A stretch of DNA of 64,000 nt from Hymenobacter crusticola (GTDB lineage Bacteria; Bacteroidota; Bacteroidia; Cytophagales; Hymenobacteraceae). A model generated the notes under the pieces. It was not told the origin of the DNA. It made no database searches and saw nothing but the letters and a program-made list of their open reading frames with translations. Both the position numbers and the translations under genes were made by a program. Positions 45,034 through 53,655 of this stretch are shown one piece after another. The stretch's first letter is position 1, and each line of letters opens with the position of its first letter. The stretch lies in the NCBI RefSeq assembly GCF_002154225.1, contig NZ_MTSE01000016.1, forward strand, positions 1 through 64,000, written 5' to 3'.

Positions 45034-45753
45034 TCATATCCTCTGCGCGGATGTTAGGTTTCCGGCCTGCAACCTGACTTTGTACCGGCGCACTGCTAGC
45101 CCAATTAGCACGCTACCCACGAAAGTAGGCGCCATCCAGCCCACGAGGCTCGTCCAGCTAGGTGCCGTTGCCGGCAGCCACCGACCTAGGTTCACAACAA
45201 TAAACGCGGTGGTAGCGGATATGTAGGAACCGCCCATGCGGGTGAGATGCCGCAACAACCACGGCATCGGAGCGGCAGCTGCGCCGCGCACAGCTACCCA
45301 CGTATCTTGCCCGGCAAAAAGACAGATCAGGCCGCCGAAAAAGGCGAACAACACCACGTGCAACGCGATGCCCGTGCCCACCATCCCGAGGCCTACCAGC
45401 GTGGCCACTGCGCTCAGCCCCAGATCGGTTTTGGCGGGTACGGTACTGCGCCGGCGTGCTGCGCGCCACCCAGTAAAGCTCAAGTAGAAGCTGAGCACAG
45501 CCACGCCTGTCAGAAAAAGACGACTTAACGTGAGTGGCTGCAGTAGGCATAGTAGCACGGCCGTGGCCGCCACTACGAGCATGCTATAAGTGTACAGGCG
45601 CCCGGCCCGCACGTGCAGCGGTCCGCCTTTGCGACCTAGCATCGGCACCAATCCGGCCAACAGGGCTAGGCTTCCCGCCGCAATGTGGAGCCCCAGCAGG
45701 AGGCGTACGGCGGGAGTAGTCGGGGGCAACGAAAACAGAACAGCGTACAGCAT
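45034..45753 (-). CDS. multi-pass inner membrane protein (DUF2306-like)
   Basis: 239 residues from the ATG at 45753, with about seven membrane helices (LLLGLHIAAGSLALLAGLVPM, LFLTGVAVLSFYLSFTGW, LSAVATLVGLGMVGTGIALH and others) and the start HIAAGSLALLAGLVPMLGRKGGPLHVRAGRLY. The first-helix His and GxLHVRxGRxY are features of DUF2306-type proteins of unknown function. No partner is evident; it diverges from the asparaginase gene. Confidence 0.7.
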   Translation of the reverse strand: MLYAVLFSLPPTTPAVRLLLGLHIAAGSLALLAGLVPMLGRKGGPLHVRAGRLYTYSMLVVAATAVLLCLLQPLTLSRLFLTGVAVLSFYLSFTGWRAARRRSTVPAKTDLGLSAVATLVGLGMVGTGIALHVVLFAFFGGLICLFAGQDTWVAVRGAAAAPMPWLLRHLTRMGGSYISATTAFIVVNLGRWLPATAPSWTSLVGWMAPTFVGSVLIGLAVRRYKVRLQAGNLTSAQRI

Positions 45754-46034
45754 GGCGTAATGGCGAAGAGAAGTTGATTGACCGTGAATAGACGAAAGCT
45801 CGTGACCTAGCTTTTGCGGAACAACTACCCGTGACTGAAGCGTCGAATAAGTCCGATGAACCGGCACCAGCGGCAAATCATCTGTGCGTGGCGTTTTGGG
45901 CGGCAGGCGGGCTAGCTGCGGTGCTGCGTGCAGCCGAGCTTATCCGTGCGTCGTCTCTTCCGCAAACCACCCAATCGTCGTGGTGCTGTCAGAAATTCTT
46001 TTCTTTGGGGCTCACTCCCTCGTTTGCTTGCGCT

Positions 46035-47057
46035 ATGCCTACTCGCCGAAAATTTATTACGTCCTCCACCACCGGGCTTGCCCTGCTCGCCGCGGGCCGT
46101 TCGCTGGAGGCTGCTAGCTTGCCGCCGGCACCCGCCAAAAAGCCGCTCGTCATTTCCACCTGGGATACGGGATTGGCCGCCAACCTAGGGGCCTGGAAGG
46201 TGCTGAGCAAAGGTGGCCGCGCCCTAGATGCGGTAGAAGCCGGCGTGATGGTGACGGAAGACTCGCAAAATTGCTGCGTCGGCTTGGGAGGAAACCCCGA
46301 CCGAGAGGGCATCGTGACCCTCGACGCCTGCATCATGGATGACCAATTCAACTGTGGCAGCGTGGCCGCGCTGGAGCGCATCAAGCACCCCATCAGTGTG
46401 GCCCGGCGCATCATGGAACGCACGCCCCACGTGATGCTGGTGGGTGAGGGTGCCCAGCAGTTTGCCGTGGCCCAGGGCTTTCCACTGGAACCGCAAAAGC
46501 TCAGCCCCGATGCCGAAAAAGCCTACCGGGAGTGGCTCAAAACCAGTGAGTACAAACCCGTTGTCAACATCGAAAACACGGGCAACAAGAAGACGGTGGG
46601 TCCCGTGGGCGGCGCCAACAACCACGACACGATTGCCATGCTCGCCCAGGATGGGCAGGGCAACCTCAGCGGCAGCTGCACCACCAGTGGCATGGGCTTC
46701 AAGATGCGCGGCCGCCTCGGCGACTCTCCCCTCATTGGCTCGGGCCTGTTCGTGGATAATGCCGTGGGGGCCGCCGCCGCCACCGGCCAGGGCGAAGACG
46801 TGATCCGGATTGCGGGCTCCCACACGGTGGTGGAGCTAATGCGCCAAGGGCTTTCGCCCAAAGCGGCCTGCAAAGCGGCGGTGGAGCGCATCGCCAAGAT
46901 CAAGGGCGCCAAAGCCCGCGATATCCAGGTGTGCTTCATTGCGGTGAATGCCCAGGGTCAACACGGTGCCTACGCCCTGCAAAAGGGCTTCAGCTACGCT
47001 GTGTGCGACCAAACCAACCAGCAGCAGCTCATCCAGAGCGAATACTTACTCTCGTGA
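46035..47057 (+). CDS. N4-(beta-N-acetylglucosaminyl)-L-asparaginase (Ntn hydrolase)
   Basis: 340 residues from the ATG at 46035, with a twin-arginine signal (PTRRKFITSSTTGLALLAAG). Family T2 asparaginase: WDTGLAANLGAWKVL, DAVEAGVMVTEDSQNCCVGLGGNP, and the autocleavage site NNHDTIAML with Thr199 as the nucleophile; later GSGLFVDNAVGAAAATGQGE. It removes the Asn of glycoproteins' N-glycan linkage or hydrolyses isoaspartyl bonds. Tat export suggests periplasmic work on host or dietary glycoprotein. The downstream cutC starts inside its stop codon (GTGA). Confidence 0.92.
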   Translation: MPTRRKFITSSTTGLALLAAGRSLEAASLPPAPAKKPLVISTWDTGLAANLGAWKVLSKGGRALDAVEAGVMVTEDSQNCCVGLGGNPDREGIVTLDACIMDDQFNCGSVAALERIKHPISVARRIMERTPHVMLVGEGAQQFAVAQGFPLEPQKLSPDAEKAYREWLKTSEYKPVVNIENTGNKKTVGPVGGANNHDTIAMLAQDGQGNLSGSCTTSGMGFKMRGRLGDSPLIGSGLFVDNAVGAAAATGQGEDVIRIAGSHTVVELMRQGLSPKAACKAAVERIAKIKGAKARDIQVCFIAVNAQGQHGAYALQKGFSYAVCDQTNQQQLIQSEYLLS

Positions 47058-47770
47058 AGCGGATACTGGAAATCTGCGCTAACTCCGTGCAGTCGGCTCG
47101 GGCGGCGCAGCAGGGTGGCGCCCAACGTATTGAACTCTGCCAGAATCTGGAGCAAGGCGGCATCACGCCCTCCTACGGCCTGATTCAGCGCGTGCAAGCG
47201 GTGCTCACCATCCCGGCATTCGTTCTGATCAGGCCGCGGCCCGGCGGTTTCTGCTACGACGCCGACGAGCAAGCTCTTATGCTCGCCGATGTTGCGGCCT
47301 GCCGCGACTTAGGTTGCGCGGGCGTAGTGCTCGGCGCCCTCAATGCTGCCGGGCAAATAGATGAGGCGTGTTGCCAGGCACTTATCGCGGCGGCCGGTTC
47401 CATGCAAATTACGTTTCACCGCGCCTTCGATGTCTGCCCCGACCAGGCCCGGGCCCTAGAAACTATCATCGACCTAGGTTGCCACCGCGTGCTTACCTCG
47501 GGTGGGCACCCCTCGGCAGTGGCCGGGCAGGAGCAGCTAGCTCGGCTCGTCCGGCAAGCCGCTGGGCGGCTCAGCATCATGCCTGGTGCAGGTATTACGC
47601 CTCTCAATGCCCGTGCGCTAGCCGAGCACACGGGGGCACACGAGTTTCATACTAGCGCCAAGCGCCAAGTAATGAGCGCGGCAGCTGCTGTACCAACCGA
47701 ATTTGACGCGACCCTGCTAGAGTCGGATGCCGCTATCGTGGCGGAGGTAGTGGCGCAGCTAAACTTTTAA
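47054..47770 (+). CDS. cutC: CutC family protein
   Basis: 238 residues. The GTG at 47054 overlaps the asparaginase stop by four bases, so the two are translationally coupled. CutC TIM-barrel landmarks are clear: EICANSVQSARAAQQGGAQRIELC at the N-terminus, FVLIRPRPGGFCYDADE, ITFHRAFDVC and RVLTSGGHPSA. CutC was linked to copper homeostasis in bacteria, but its reaction is not settled; the steady pairing with a glycosyl-asparaginase in this phylum, as I recall it, suggests a role in glycan or amino-sugar use instead. Complete. Confidence 0.92.
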   Translation: MKRILEICANSVQSARAAQQGGAQRIELCQNLEQGGITPSYGLIQRVQAVLTIPAFVLIRPRPGGFCYDADEQALMLADVAACRDLGCAGVVLGALNAAGQIDEACCQALIAAAGSMQITFHRAFDVCPDQARALETIIDLGCHRVLTSGGHPSAVAGQEQLARLVRQAAGRLSIMPGAGITPLNARALAEHTGAHEFHTSAKRQVMSAAAAVPTEFDATLLESDAAIVAEVVAQLNF

Positions 47771-47928
47771 CTGGCTAATCTGGCAGCATCTGTAAGCCAC
47801 TGTTCACCCTAGGCTGCGCTTTCCGCAGCATATTCTTGATTGATCATTGATCTGACTCTGCTAATGCGAGCAAGCTATCAATCAATCTATTATCTTTTCC
47901 GCCGCACCGCCCAGACCGTCCTCTCCTT

Positions 47929-49041
47929 ATGCCCTTCCCCTCTACTTTCGCCGAGCACTTCCTGCATCAAATGCCCTTTGTGTTCTTCGTGTATGATGTA
48001 CCCACGCAACACGTGGCGTATGTCAACCTAGCTTACGAACGCATATTAGGCGGGCACTGCGACCAAGTGAATGAAGAACTTCCGGCCCTGCTTGCGCGCG
48101 TGCACCCCGATGACTACGAGCATGCCGTCGATTGCTGGCAACGTTGGCGCGCCGGGCGCCTCCAGGAGTCCTTCGAATTGCACCTGCTCACCCCCGACGG
48201 TGCCGATCAGTGGCTCTCCGTCACACCTCACCAACTCGCGGAAGCCGCGACGGGCCAGCAAGTGGGTGGCCTAGTGCAGGATATTACCACTACCAAGGTA
48301 GCCTTGTGGCACTCTGACAAGTATAACTCCAAGAAGAACACCACCTTAGAAATCCTTTCCCACGACCTCGCCGGCCCCCTAGCCTTGTTGCAGCAGATGA
48401 GCGACTATTTTCACGATGCTGCGGCGCCGCTGCAAAATCCTGAGCTGATGCACATGATCGAGCAGATGCGTGTGCTCTGCCGGGATAGTGTTAACCTGAT
48501 TCGTGATTTTGTAGATCATGAATTTCTGGACTCCGTCAACGTCGAGCTGAAGTGCGAGCGAATCGACTTGGTAGAGAAGGTGCGCCTGATTATGGAAGAG
48601 TACCAAGCCTCAGCGGCCGCGCTAGATAAGCACTTCGTTTTTACGCCTGAGGTTGCACTGCTGTACGTCGAAATTGACCAAAACAAATTCATGCAGGCGA
48701 TCGGGAATCTGCTCTCGAATTCCCTAAAGTTTACCCCCGATGGAGGCACCATTACGTTGCGTATCGCCCACAAGCCAGGAGTAGCCATTGTGACAGTGGC
48801 TGATACGGGCGTGGGCATTCCGGCAGCAGTCCAAGCCGGGCTCTTTGAAAAATTCACCCGTGCCCGGCGCCCTGGCCTGCGCGGGGAGCGTAGCACGGGC
48901 CTAGGCATGTCCATTATTAAAGCGATTGTGGAGCTGCACCAAGGCCGCATCTACTTCCACAGCCAAGAAGGAGAAGGGACTGTTTTCACCGTTGAGCTTC
49001 CCCTGCCGGATGAATCAGCGGCCGCACCGCTTCCGAAGTGA
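47929..49041 (+). CDS. PAS-domain sensor histidine kinase (short)
   Basis: 370 residues. One PAS domain at about 10-120 (HPDDYEHAVDCWQRWRAGR, GGLVQDITTTK), HisKA with His145 (LEILSHDLAGPLALLQQM), and HATPase with N box KFMQAIGNLLSNSLKFTPDGG, DTGVGIP, and STGLGMSIIKAIVELHQG. Cytosolic, no receiver fused and none adjacent. The small gene at 49208 converges with it and shares a motif with the gene next to the other PAS kinase. Confidence 0.9.
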   Translation: MPFPSTFAEHFLHQMPFVFFVYDVPTQHVAYVNLAYERILGGHCDQVNEELPALLARVHPDDYEHAVDCWQRWRAGRLQESFELHLLTPDGADQWLSVTPHQLAEAATGQQVGGLVQDITTTKVALWHSDKYNSKKNTTLEILSHDLAGPLALLQQMSDYFHDAAAPLQNPELMHMIEQMRVLCRDSVNLIRDFVDHEFLDSVNVELKCERIDLVEKVRLIMEEYQASAAALDKHFVFTPEVALLYVEIDQNKFMQAIGNLLSNSLKFTPDGGTITLRIAHKPGVAIVTVADTGVGIPAAVQAGLFEKFTRARRPGLRGERSTGLGMSIIKAIVELHQGRIYFHSQEGEGTVFTVELPLPDESAAAPLPK

Positions 49042-49110
49042 ATATCGCAGCCGATGATACACCCAAAGTGGTAGTTCTGTCACGCAAAGGAGTTTTTTAT
49101 ACCAACAAAA

Positions 49111-49137
49111 AAGCCTCGTCGCTGTAAGACAAGGCTT
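49111..49137 (+). terminator. probable terminator of the PAS kinase gene
   Basis: Stem AAGCCTCGTC / GACAAGGCTT with one mismatch, 70 bases after the stop. The T-run is weak, and AAAAAA precedes the stem, so it may work better for the minus strand. Confidence 0.5.
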
Positions 49138-49207
49138 CGTGTTGTAGGTGCTTACCCACTAATAATATACTTGTTGTCGGCAAGAGTCTTTCGATACAGC
49201 GATTAGG

Positions 49208-49435
49208 CTAGGCTTCTAGTCTCCCGGTTCGGAATGGCCGGGGCTCGGCAGCTGCGCGCAGCGCTTGCACTTGGGTCCAGCTTAGTTCGCCATCCACATA
49301 TCGTGTCAAAAGCGTTGTCACGTAAGCAGATAGCTTGCTATAGCGGGCCGGATTAGTTGCCTGCATCTGCTGTAGCACGTAGGCCCGCTGCGCCGAAGTT
49401 TGGGCATCGGGACCGTATTTAGGGTCGTAACTCAT
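49208..49435 (-). CDS. small protein with antitoxin-VbhA-like helix motif
   Basis: 75 residues from the ATG at 49435 (a GTG at 49459 would add 8). The central helix LLTRYVDGELSWTQVQAL matches the pattern seen in the 24313-24579 gene. The N-terminus is tyrosine-rich (MSYDPKYGPDAQ). No toxin gene is near. Convergent with the PAS kinase. Function unknown. Confidence 0.6.
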   Translation of the reverse strand: MSYDPKYGPDAQTSAQRAYVLQQMQATNPARYSKLSAYVTTLLTRYVDGELSWTQVQALRAAAEPRPFRTGRLEA

Positions 49436-49557
49436 CGCTTCACGCACGAAAGGAACCACAGGTGAATTTCTGTAAATAGTGAATATTAAATATATATGGC
49501 ATTGAATTTGTATTTCCTAGCCCAGAAGCACGCTCTCAGGTGCTTGGTATGGTAAGT

Positions 49558-49587
49558 AAAAGCCTCAGCTCCTTGGTTGAGGCTTTT
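49558..49587. terminator. bidirectional terminator
   Basis: Perfect stem AAAAGCCTCA / TGAGGCTTTT around GCTCCTTGGT. It lies downstream of the 68-residue peptide gene (minus strand) and upstream of the 75-residue gene; on the plus strand it ends a 50-base stretch with another small hairpin (AAGCAC / GTGCTT at about 49527-49547). Confidence 0.8.
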
Positions 49588-49607
49588 CTGCTTTTTACCG
49601 CCTTTCG

Positions 49608-49814
49608 CTAAGAGGCAGGCAGAAACAGGGCACTAGGCAAGGCAGCGAGTGCACCACCCAAATCTCCTACCAGCAGGCCGCCTATTAGCACAGCCGTGCC
49701 GGCTAACAATGCATATTGCCCTACCTCCCCGGCGACGAATTCTCCATCGATCGTATAGTAACCACAAGGTGCTTCAACGGAGCAGCTTGATTTGGTAGGT
49801 GCAATCTTATTCAT
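49608..49814 (-). CDS. small peptide with a charged head and glycine-rich hydrophobic tail (68 aa)
   Basis: 68 residues: MNKIAPTKSSCSVEAPCGYY, then DGEFVAGEVG, then about 40 residues of Gly/Ala/Leu (QYALLAGTAVLIGGLLVGDL and on). Two cysteines lie in the head. The layout could be a bacteriocin or RiPP precursor, or a small membrane protein; no maturation enzyme or transporter is nearby. ATG start in a context with GC-poor upstream region. Function unknown. Confidence 0.5.
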   Translation of the reverse strand: MNKIAPTKSSCSVEAPCGYYTIDGEFVAGEVGQYALLAGTAVLIGGLLVGDLGGALAALPSALFLPAS

Positions 49815-50317
49815 GTGCGAGGGCAGCTTAAGCGGTTTTACTACTTAAAAGTACTATCCTATGCACCTAGGCAAAAGGCGAAAAACCTTTGAAATGTGAC
49901 TATAAATTTTATAATATATATTACTTATTATATAAATACAAAGTCCTCAATTTGCTGGCGTTCAGTCTTTATGCGAAAAGAAGCTCGCGCAAAGCAAGCT
50001 CATTTGTGACTAGCTCCTGCTGAGCAAAGCCGAACGCAATAGCCGAAAAGGAGAGCTATAACGTAGCCTACTCCCCCTTTCGCATACCGATGGTACTACT
50101 CCCTAGCTCACAAGTCCAACTCACTGGGTTCTGGCTAAGCAGTGTTTTTTGACGTGCAGCAAACGTTCGGTGCGCTAAGTTACCTCAACGACCTAGATAG
50201 GTCCTTGCTAAGGATAAAAATACGCAGCAGGCAACGCTATTTCACGGCGCGTGCTCGTAAGCCAAACCCTTTTGAAATCCGGCAGATTAATATTTTGTAA
50301 AACTTAATTTATAAATA

Positions 50318-50348
50318 TTTGTTATTTATTATATATAAGTTATATTTG
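50318..50348 (+). promoter_or_regulatory. Bacteroidota sigma-A promoter (TTTG, 19-base spacer, TATATTTG)
   Basis: TTTG at 50318-50321 and TATATTTG at 50341-50348 match both halves of the consensus with a 19-base spacer in an AT-rich region. This is the best promoter in the window. Transcription would start around 50353. Confidence 0.7.
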
Positions 50349-50352
50349 TACT

Positions 50353-50424
50353 CGTTATAGTTATGCGCATCAGCGCTCCTCTTGAAAACAGAAAGCCCGG
50401 CTAGTGGAGTAGCCGGGCTTTTTC
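50353..50424 (+). ncRNA. candidate small RNA of about 70 nt
   Basis: It runs from the predicted start after the TATATTTG promoter to the terminator at 50392-50424 and holds no open frame of note. It might be a trans-acting small RNA or the attenuated leader of the downstream glycosyltransferase, whose ATG is about 430 bases away. Its 5' end is an estimate. Confidence 0.45.
50392..50424 (+). terminator. intrinsic terminator
   Basis: Stem AAAGCCCGGCTA / TAGCCGGGCTTT around GTGGAG, then TTC. Perfect 12-base stem. Confidence 0.88.
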
Positions 50425-50857
50425 GTGCGCTCCAGTACAGCTTTTTTCAGCTAGCGCACAAACTAAGCGAGTACAATAATGCGGTAACGAGCTTCCTAGT
50501 AGGCGCTAGCTTTGCGATTTGCCTCCGCTCAGAACGCTAAAATCATGAGTACCAAGGAGCAGGTGTAGCACCCGCGTAGCAATACTTAATTTAGAATTAA
50601 TATCAAATAGTATACTTGCGCCGTACTTTAACGCTTGTTTTAGCCGAACAGCGCCCTTCACCTCCTTGCTGAGCTAGGTATCTCGGCAGGGGCTTTCTTG
50701 GTAATAGATAATTATTCAAGGCGTAGCGCACACAAGCAAAGTACTTTTAAGCGCTTGTCTGACCTCGTCTTTTCCGCTCTTTGCCTCCTCCCACGAATAA
50801 GCAATCGTACACTTGCTTGCGATTACCGAATCTTTCTCACTTCGAACGGGACTTATT

Positions 50858-51718
50858 ATGAATCAGACGTCTGCTCCTTCTACCCCCATCAGTAGTCTTC
50901 TGCAACCGCGGCCTACGGCTACGGGCTCGGGGATTCCCCGCATTATTCACCAGACGTTTATGTCGAAAAAGCTACCAGCCGAGCTGCAAGAGAACGTAGA
51001 CAGTCTCAAGCGGCAAAATCCGGGGTGGGTGCATCGGCTGTATGATGATGCGGACATTGTGGCCTTCATCCGCGACCAGTACGGGCCGGAGATTTTGCAC
51101 TACTACGAACGAATCAACCCACGCTACGGCGCCGCGCGGGCCGATTTGTTTCGCTACTTATTGCTGTACCACTACGGCGGGGTCTACCTCGATATCAAGA
51201 GTACTTGCACGGGCCCGTTGGACAACTTCTTGCAGCCCGACGACCAGTATGTGTTAGCACACTGGCGTAACAAGCCCGGCGAGCAGCACGCGGGCTTCGG
51301 CCAATCGGAGGAAGTAGCGCATCTGGACGGTGGCGAATACCAGCAGTGGCATATTGTGGCGGCCCCGGGTCACCCTTTCCTAAAAGCGGTGCTAGAGACG
51401 GTGCTGCACAACATCGATCAGTATCGCCCCTGGCGGCAGGGCACGGGTGGCATTGGCGTACTACGACTCACCGGTCCGCTCGCTTACACGCTGGCTATTC
51501 ACCCTTTGCTGCCGACGGCCCCCCACCGCATCGTTCCCAACGAAACAGCTCTTGGCTTGCAATACTCGGTTTATAAAAATGGCTCGCACCGCACCGTGTA
51601 TAAAAGCAACTACGGCCGCCTCACGGAGTCCATCGTGCAGTTAGATCGAACCGATCAGGTTTGGGCTAGCCTGTACAGCGCGGCCAAGAAAAGCAAACAC
51701 CTGTTGTTTGGCCAATAA
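50858..51718 (+). CDS. GT32-like glycosyltransferase (DXD-type sugar-binding)
   Basis: 286 residues from the ATG at 50858. Family landmarks: IPRIIHQTF, NPGWVHRLYDD, and RYGAARADLFRYLLLYHYGG followed by VYLDIKSTC. The metal-binding DxD motif of family 32 (OCH1/capsular-polysaccharide type) would be in VYLDIxx; here it reads D-I-K, so the second acidic residue is absent. No membrane segment. It stands alone, away from any polysaccharide cluster, and is preceded by the 1 kb region with a small-RNA candidate. Nucleotide-sugar donor unknown. Confidence 0.8.
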   Translation: MNQTSAPSTPISSLLQPRPTATGSGIPRIIHQTFMSKKLPAELQENVDSLKRQNPGWVHRLYDDADIVAFIRDQYGPEILHYYERINPRYGAARADLFRYLLLYHYGGVYLDIKSTCTGPLDNFLQPDDQYVLAHWRNKPGEQHAGFGQSEEVAHLDGGEYQQWHIVAAPGHPFLKAVLETVLHNIDQYRPWRQGTGGIGVLRLTGPLAYTLAIHPLLPTAPHRIVPNETALGLQYSVYKNGSHRTVYKSNYGRLTESIVQLDRTDQVWASLYSAAKKSKHLLFGQ

Positions 51719-52144
51719 CCCGCAGCACCGCCTCGGCGCTATTCATTTTTCTGCAGAAAGAAAGCCCCTTTTCGCGGCCAGTGAGAGGGGCTTTCTTTTT
51801 CGCGGAACAACCTAGGGTGCTGGCGGCTCTTTTATCATGACAGCAGCCGCCAGCCGGCCCGTAAGCGCAAATAGTGCGTTCGGCGTAGCTTCCTGGCTGC
51901 ACCCATCAGCTAGCAAGAAGCTAGTGCAAGGCATAGAAGCTTGTCAATCAGCGAAGGAAGCTAGGTAGGCTCGCCTACTTATTTTAGAAAGTACTCTGGC
52001 CTGAATGAACTTAACATCACGGGCATCGCTTGACCCCAGTACCAGCCCTCGCTATTAAGCGACGGCGCTGGCTGGCCTAGCTCATCCGGTCTACTCGCTT
52101 TGCGCACTGCCAGTTGGTGGTGCGGCCTCCACCGGTTTGTTTGC
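51719..52144. other. intergenic region after the glycosyltransferase
   Basis: About 425 bases. It contains the terminator at 51757-51799; beyond it the sequence shows no convincing gene or promoter. Confidence 0.4.
51757..51799 (+). terminator. intrinsic terminator of the glycosyltransferase gene
   Basis: Stem AAAGAAAGCCCCT / AGGGGCTTTCTTT with a loop of about 15 bases and a T-run (TTTTTCG). Confidence 0.88.
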
Positions 52145-52414
52145 ATGTCCTCCCCCTACCAGCCTTCCGCCGAACTACTGCTAACGTTTGGCTTTGCTCG
52201 TTATGCCTCTCCTCCGGGGCAAACACGTTATAGCCGAGCCAGTGACTGCGGTCAGGAAACCCTCATCGTGTACGAAGACGCCGAGCTAACCTTGTTAGAG
52301 GTCGTTCAGGGGCAGCTACTCTACAGTTTTCAGGGGCGGGTAGCTTCGGAAGCCGAATTCCGCGTGTTGCTGCGCCAGGTGAACTGGTCGGCAGAAATAT
52401 CTCCTACGCTCTAA
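52145..52414 (+). CDS. small hypothetical protein (89 aa), first of a pair
   Basis: 89 residues, MSSPYQPSAELLLTFGFARY to EISPTL. Mixed alpha/beta, no signal peptide, no domain recognised. It ends 19 bases before the next small gene and the two N-termini are loosely alike (SAELLLTFGF and DPYLRSLGF), so they may be paralogues or partners. Confidence 0.55.
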   Translation: MSSPYQPSAELLLTFGFARYASPPGQTRYSRASDCGQETLIVYEDAELTLLEVVQGQLLYSFQGRVASEAEFRVLLRQVNWSAEISPTL

Positions 52415-52433
52415 CTATTTCGCTTTGCTGACC

Positions 52434-52775
52434 ATGACCGATCCTTACCTGCGGAGCCTAGGCTTCGTCCCTACCAATGAAGAGCGCGACACGGCGCGGC
52501 CATCGTTCAACCAAGCGTGGCGCTACCGGCACAACCAGCAAGCTCAGGATGGAGCATTGCTATTCATTGAGCATCCTTTCGGCCTTAGCGCCTGCCGGCT
52601 CAGTCAGCTGGAAGCGCCACTGGCCGCCCAAGATGTAGTAGCGACGGTATCGTTGCTGGATCAACCGGCCTTGGAAACAGCTATTGAGTCTTTTTTCACT
52701 GCGCATGGCGGACGCAGCACAGTTGCGTCGCGTGCAGTCTCGCAGCCGTTTCGCCCCTTTCGCCGTCCGCTGTAG
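52434..52775 (+). CDS. small hypothetical protein (113 aa), second of a pair
   Basis: 113 residues from the ATG at 52434. It has WRYRHNQQAQDGALLFIEHP, a helix LDQPALETAIESFFTAHGG and a basic end (FRPFRRPL). No family recognised. Co-directional with the previous gene at a 19-base gap, and followed by a hairpin (52785-52808). Confidence 0.55.
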   Translation: MTDPYLRSLGFVPTNEERDTARPSFNQAWRYRHNQQAQDGALLFIEHPFGLSACRLSQLEAPLAAQDVVATVSLLDQPALETAIESFFTAHGGRSTVASRAVSQPFRPFRRPL

Positions 52776-52784
52776 TACCTAGGT

Positions 52785-52808
52785 CAAGGCCGCTACGCGG
52801 CGGCCTTG
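52785..52808 (+). terminator. probable terminator hairpin
   Basis: Stem CAAGGCCGC / GCGGCCTTG around TACGCG, just after the stop of the small gene pair. No T-run, so a partial fit. Confidence 0.5.
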
Positions 52809-53019
52809 CACCGCTAAGGCAACCTTTATGGGCTGCACTATTTATTGTTGATTAACAAGAGCTAGGTTTGTGCAACGAACTGACGGGACAGCTTTTGCCT
52901 GTAAGCGAAAGGAAAGAGCTGCTCACTTTGTGCGAGGCTATTTGCACAAATAAGGAAGCCACGCGGTAAACTGGCACAGTATTGCTTTTCCTGGCAAGGA
53001 CTATCCTTGCTACCTCGCT

Positions 53020-53655
53020 ATGCTGCGTCTTCTGTGCTTCCTGTTCGTGTTCGGTTCCCTGTCTGGGCAGGCTCAAGTTGTTTCCTCCCACCCCACCGCC
53101 GTCGCCCACGGAGAAATTGAATTGCCGCGTACCTCCGACACGCACCAGGTTGCGTACCATGAGCAGGTACTGCTACGAGGTCAGACCCAAGCGAAGCTTC
53201 ACGCGCGCGGGATGCAGTGGCTTGGCCAGTATTCTCAGTTGCCTGCGCGCCAAGAGCACGCACGGCCTCAGCCGCAAGCAAGCATAAGCAGCCCCGGTGC
53301 ACAGGAGTATGAGTTACAAGTGCAAGGGCTCCGTATTCCCTACAAACTACATTACCTCGTCGCGCTGAACACCGCCGAGGGAAGCTACCGCTATACTATC
53401 ACGAACTTCACGGTAGAACTTTATCCCGACCAAGAGCACTCCCAATCGGCATTCATTCCGATGGAGAAATATTTAGACGCGGTTTTCATTCCGCACAGCA
53501 ACGAAGAACAGCTGGTAGCACAAATCAAGCAGCACGTAGAGGATTGTGCCCATACGGTAAGCGAAGGACTAAAACAGGCCATGCGGGGCACCTCTGGCGA
53601 AGCGGCCATGCTTCGTCCGGGCACAGGCGCCACCCAAGCTAGGTTGCGTAGGTAA
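53020..53655 (+). CDS. exported DUF4468-like protein
   Basis: 211 residues with signal peptide (LLCFLFVFGSLSGQAQ). The block YHEQVLLRGQTQAKLHARGMQWLGQY and the strand-rich part YELQVQGLRIPYKLHYLVAL ... YRYTITNFTVELY resemble DUF4468, a TBP-like periplasmic domain of unknown function common in Bacteroidota. Ends with a basic tail. Single gene. Confidence 0.7.
   Translation: MLRLLCFLFVFGSLSGQAQVVSSHPTAVAHGEIELPRTSDTHQVAYHEQVLLRGQTQAKLHARGMQWLGQYSQLPARQEHARPQPQASISSPGAQEYELQVQGLRIPYKLHYLVALNTAEGSYRYTITNFTVELYPDQEHSQSAFIPMEKYLDAVFIPHSNEEQLVAQIKQHVEDCAHTVSEGLKQAMRGTSGEAAMLRPGTGATQARLRR

Larger units (their letters stand above)
49815..50857. other. about 1 kb without protein genes, with promoter and terminator signals
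   Basis: Two AT-rich blocks (49890-49945 and 50290-50350) lie here. A perfect Bacteroidota promoter at 50318-50348 and a terminator at 50392-50424 frame a short transcript. A second near-match TATACTTG at 50611-50618 precedes a hairpin-rich stretch (about 50665-50695, CTTGCTGAG / CTCGGCAGG) that ends in GGGGCTTTCTT. Otherwise nothing coding is seen up to the glycosyltransferase. Confidence 0.5.

Noticed and set aside
52852..53160. 102-codon minus-strand open frame
   Set aside because: Overlaps the start of the DUF4468-like gene in antisense and lacks coding character.
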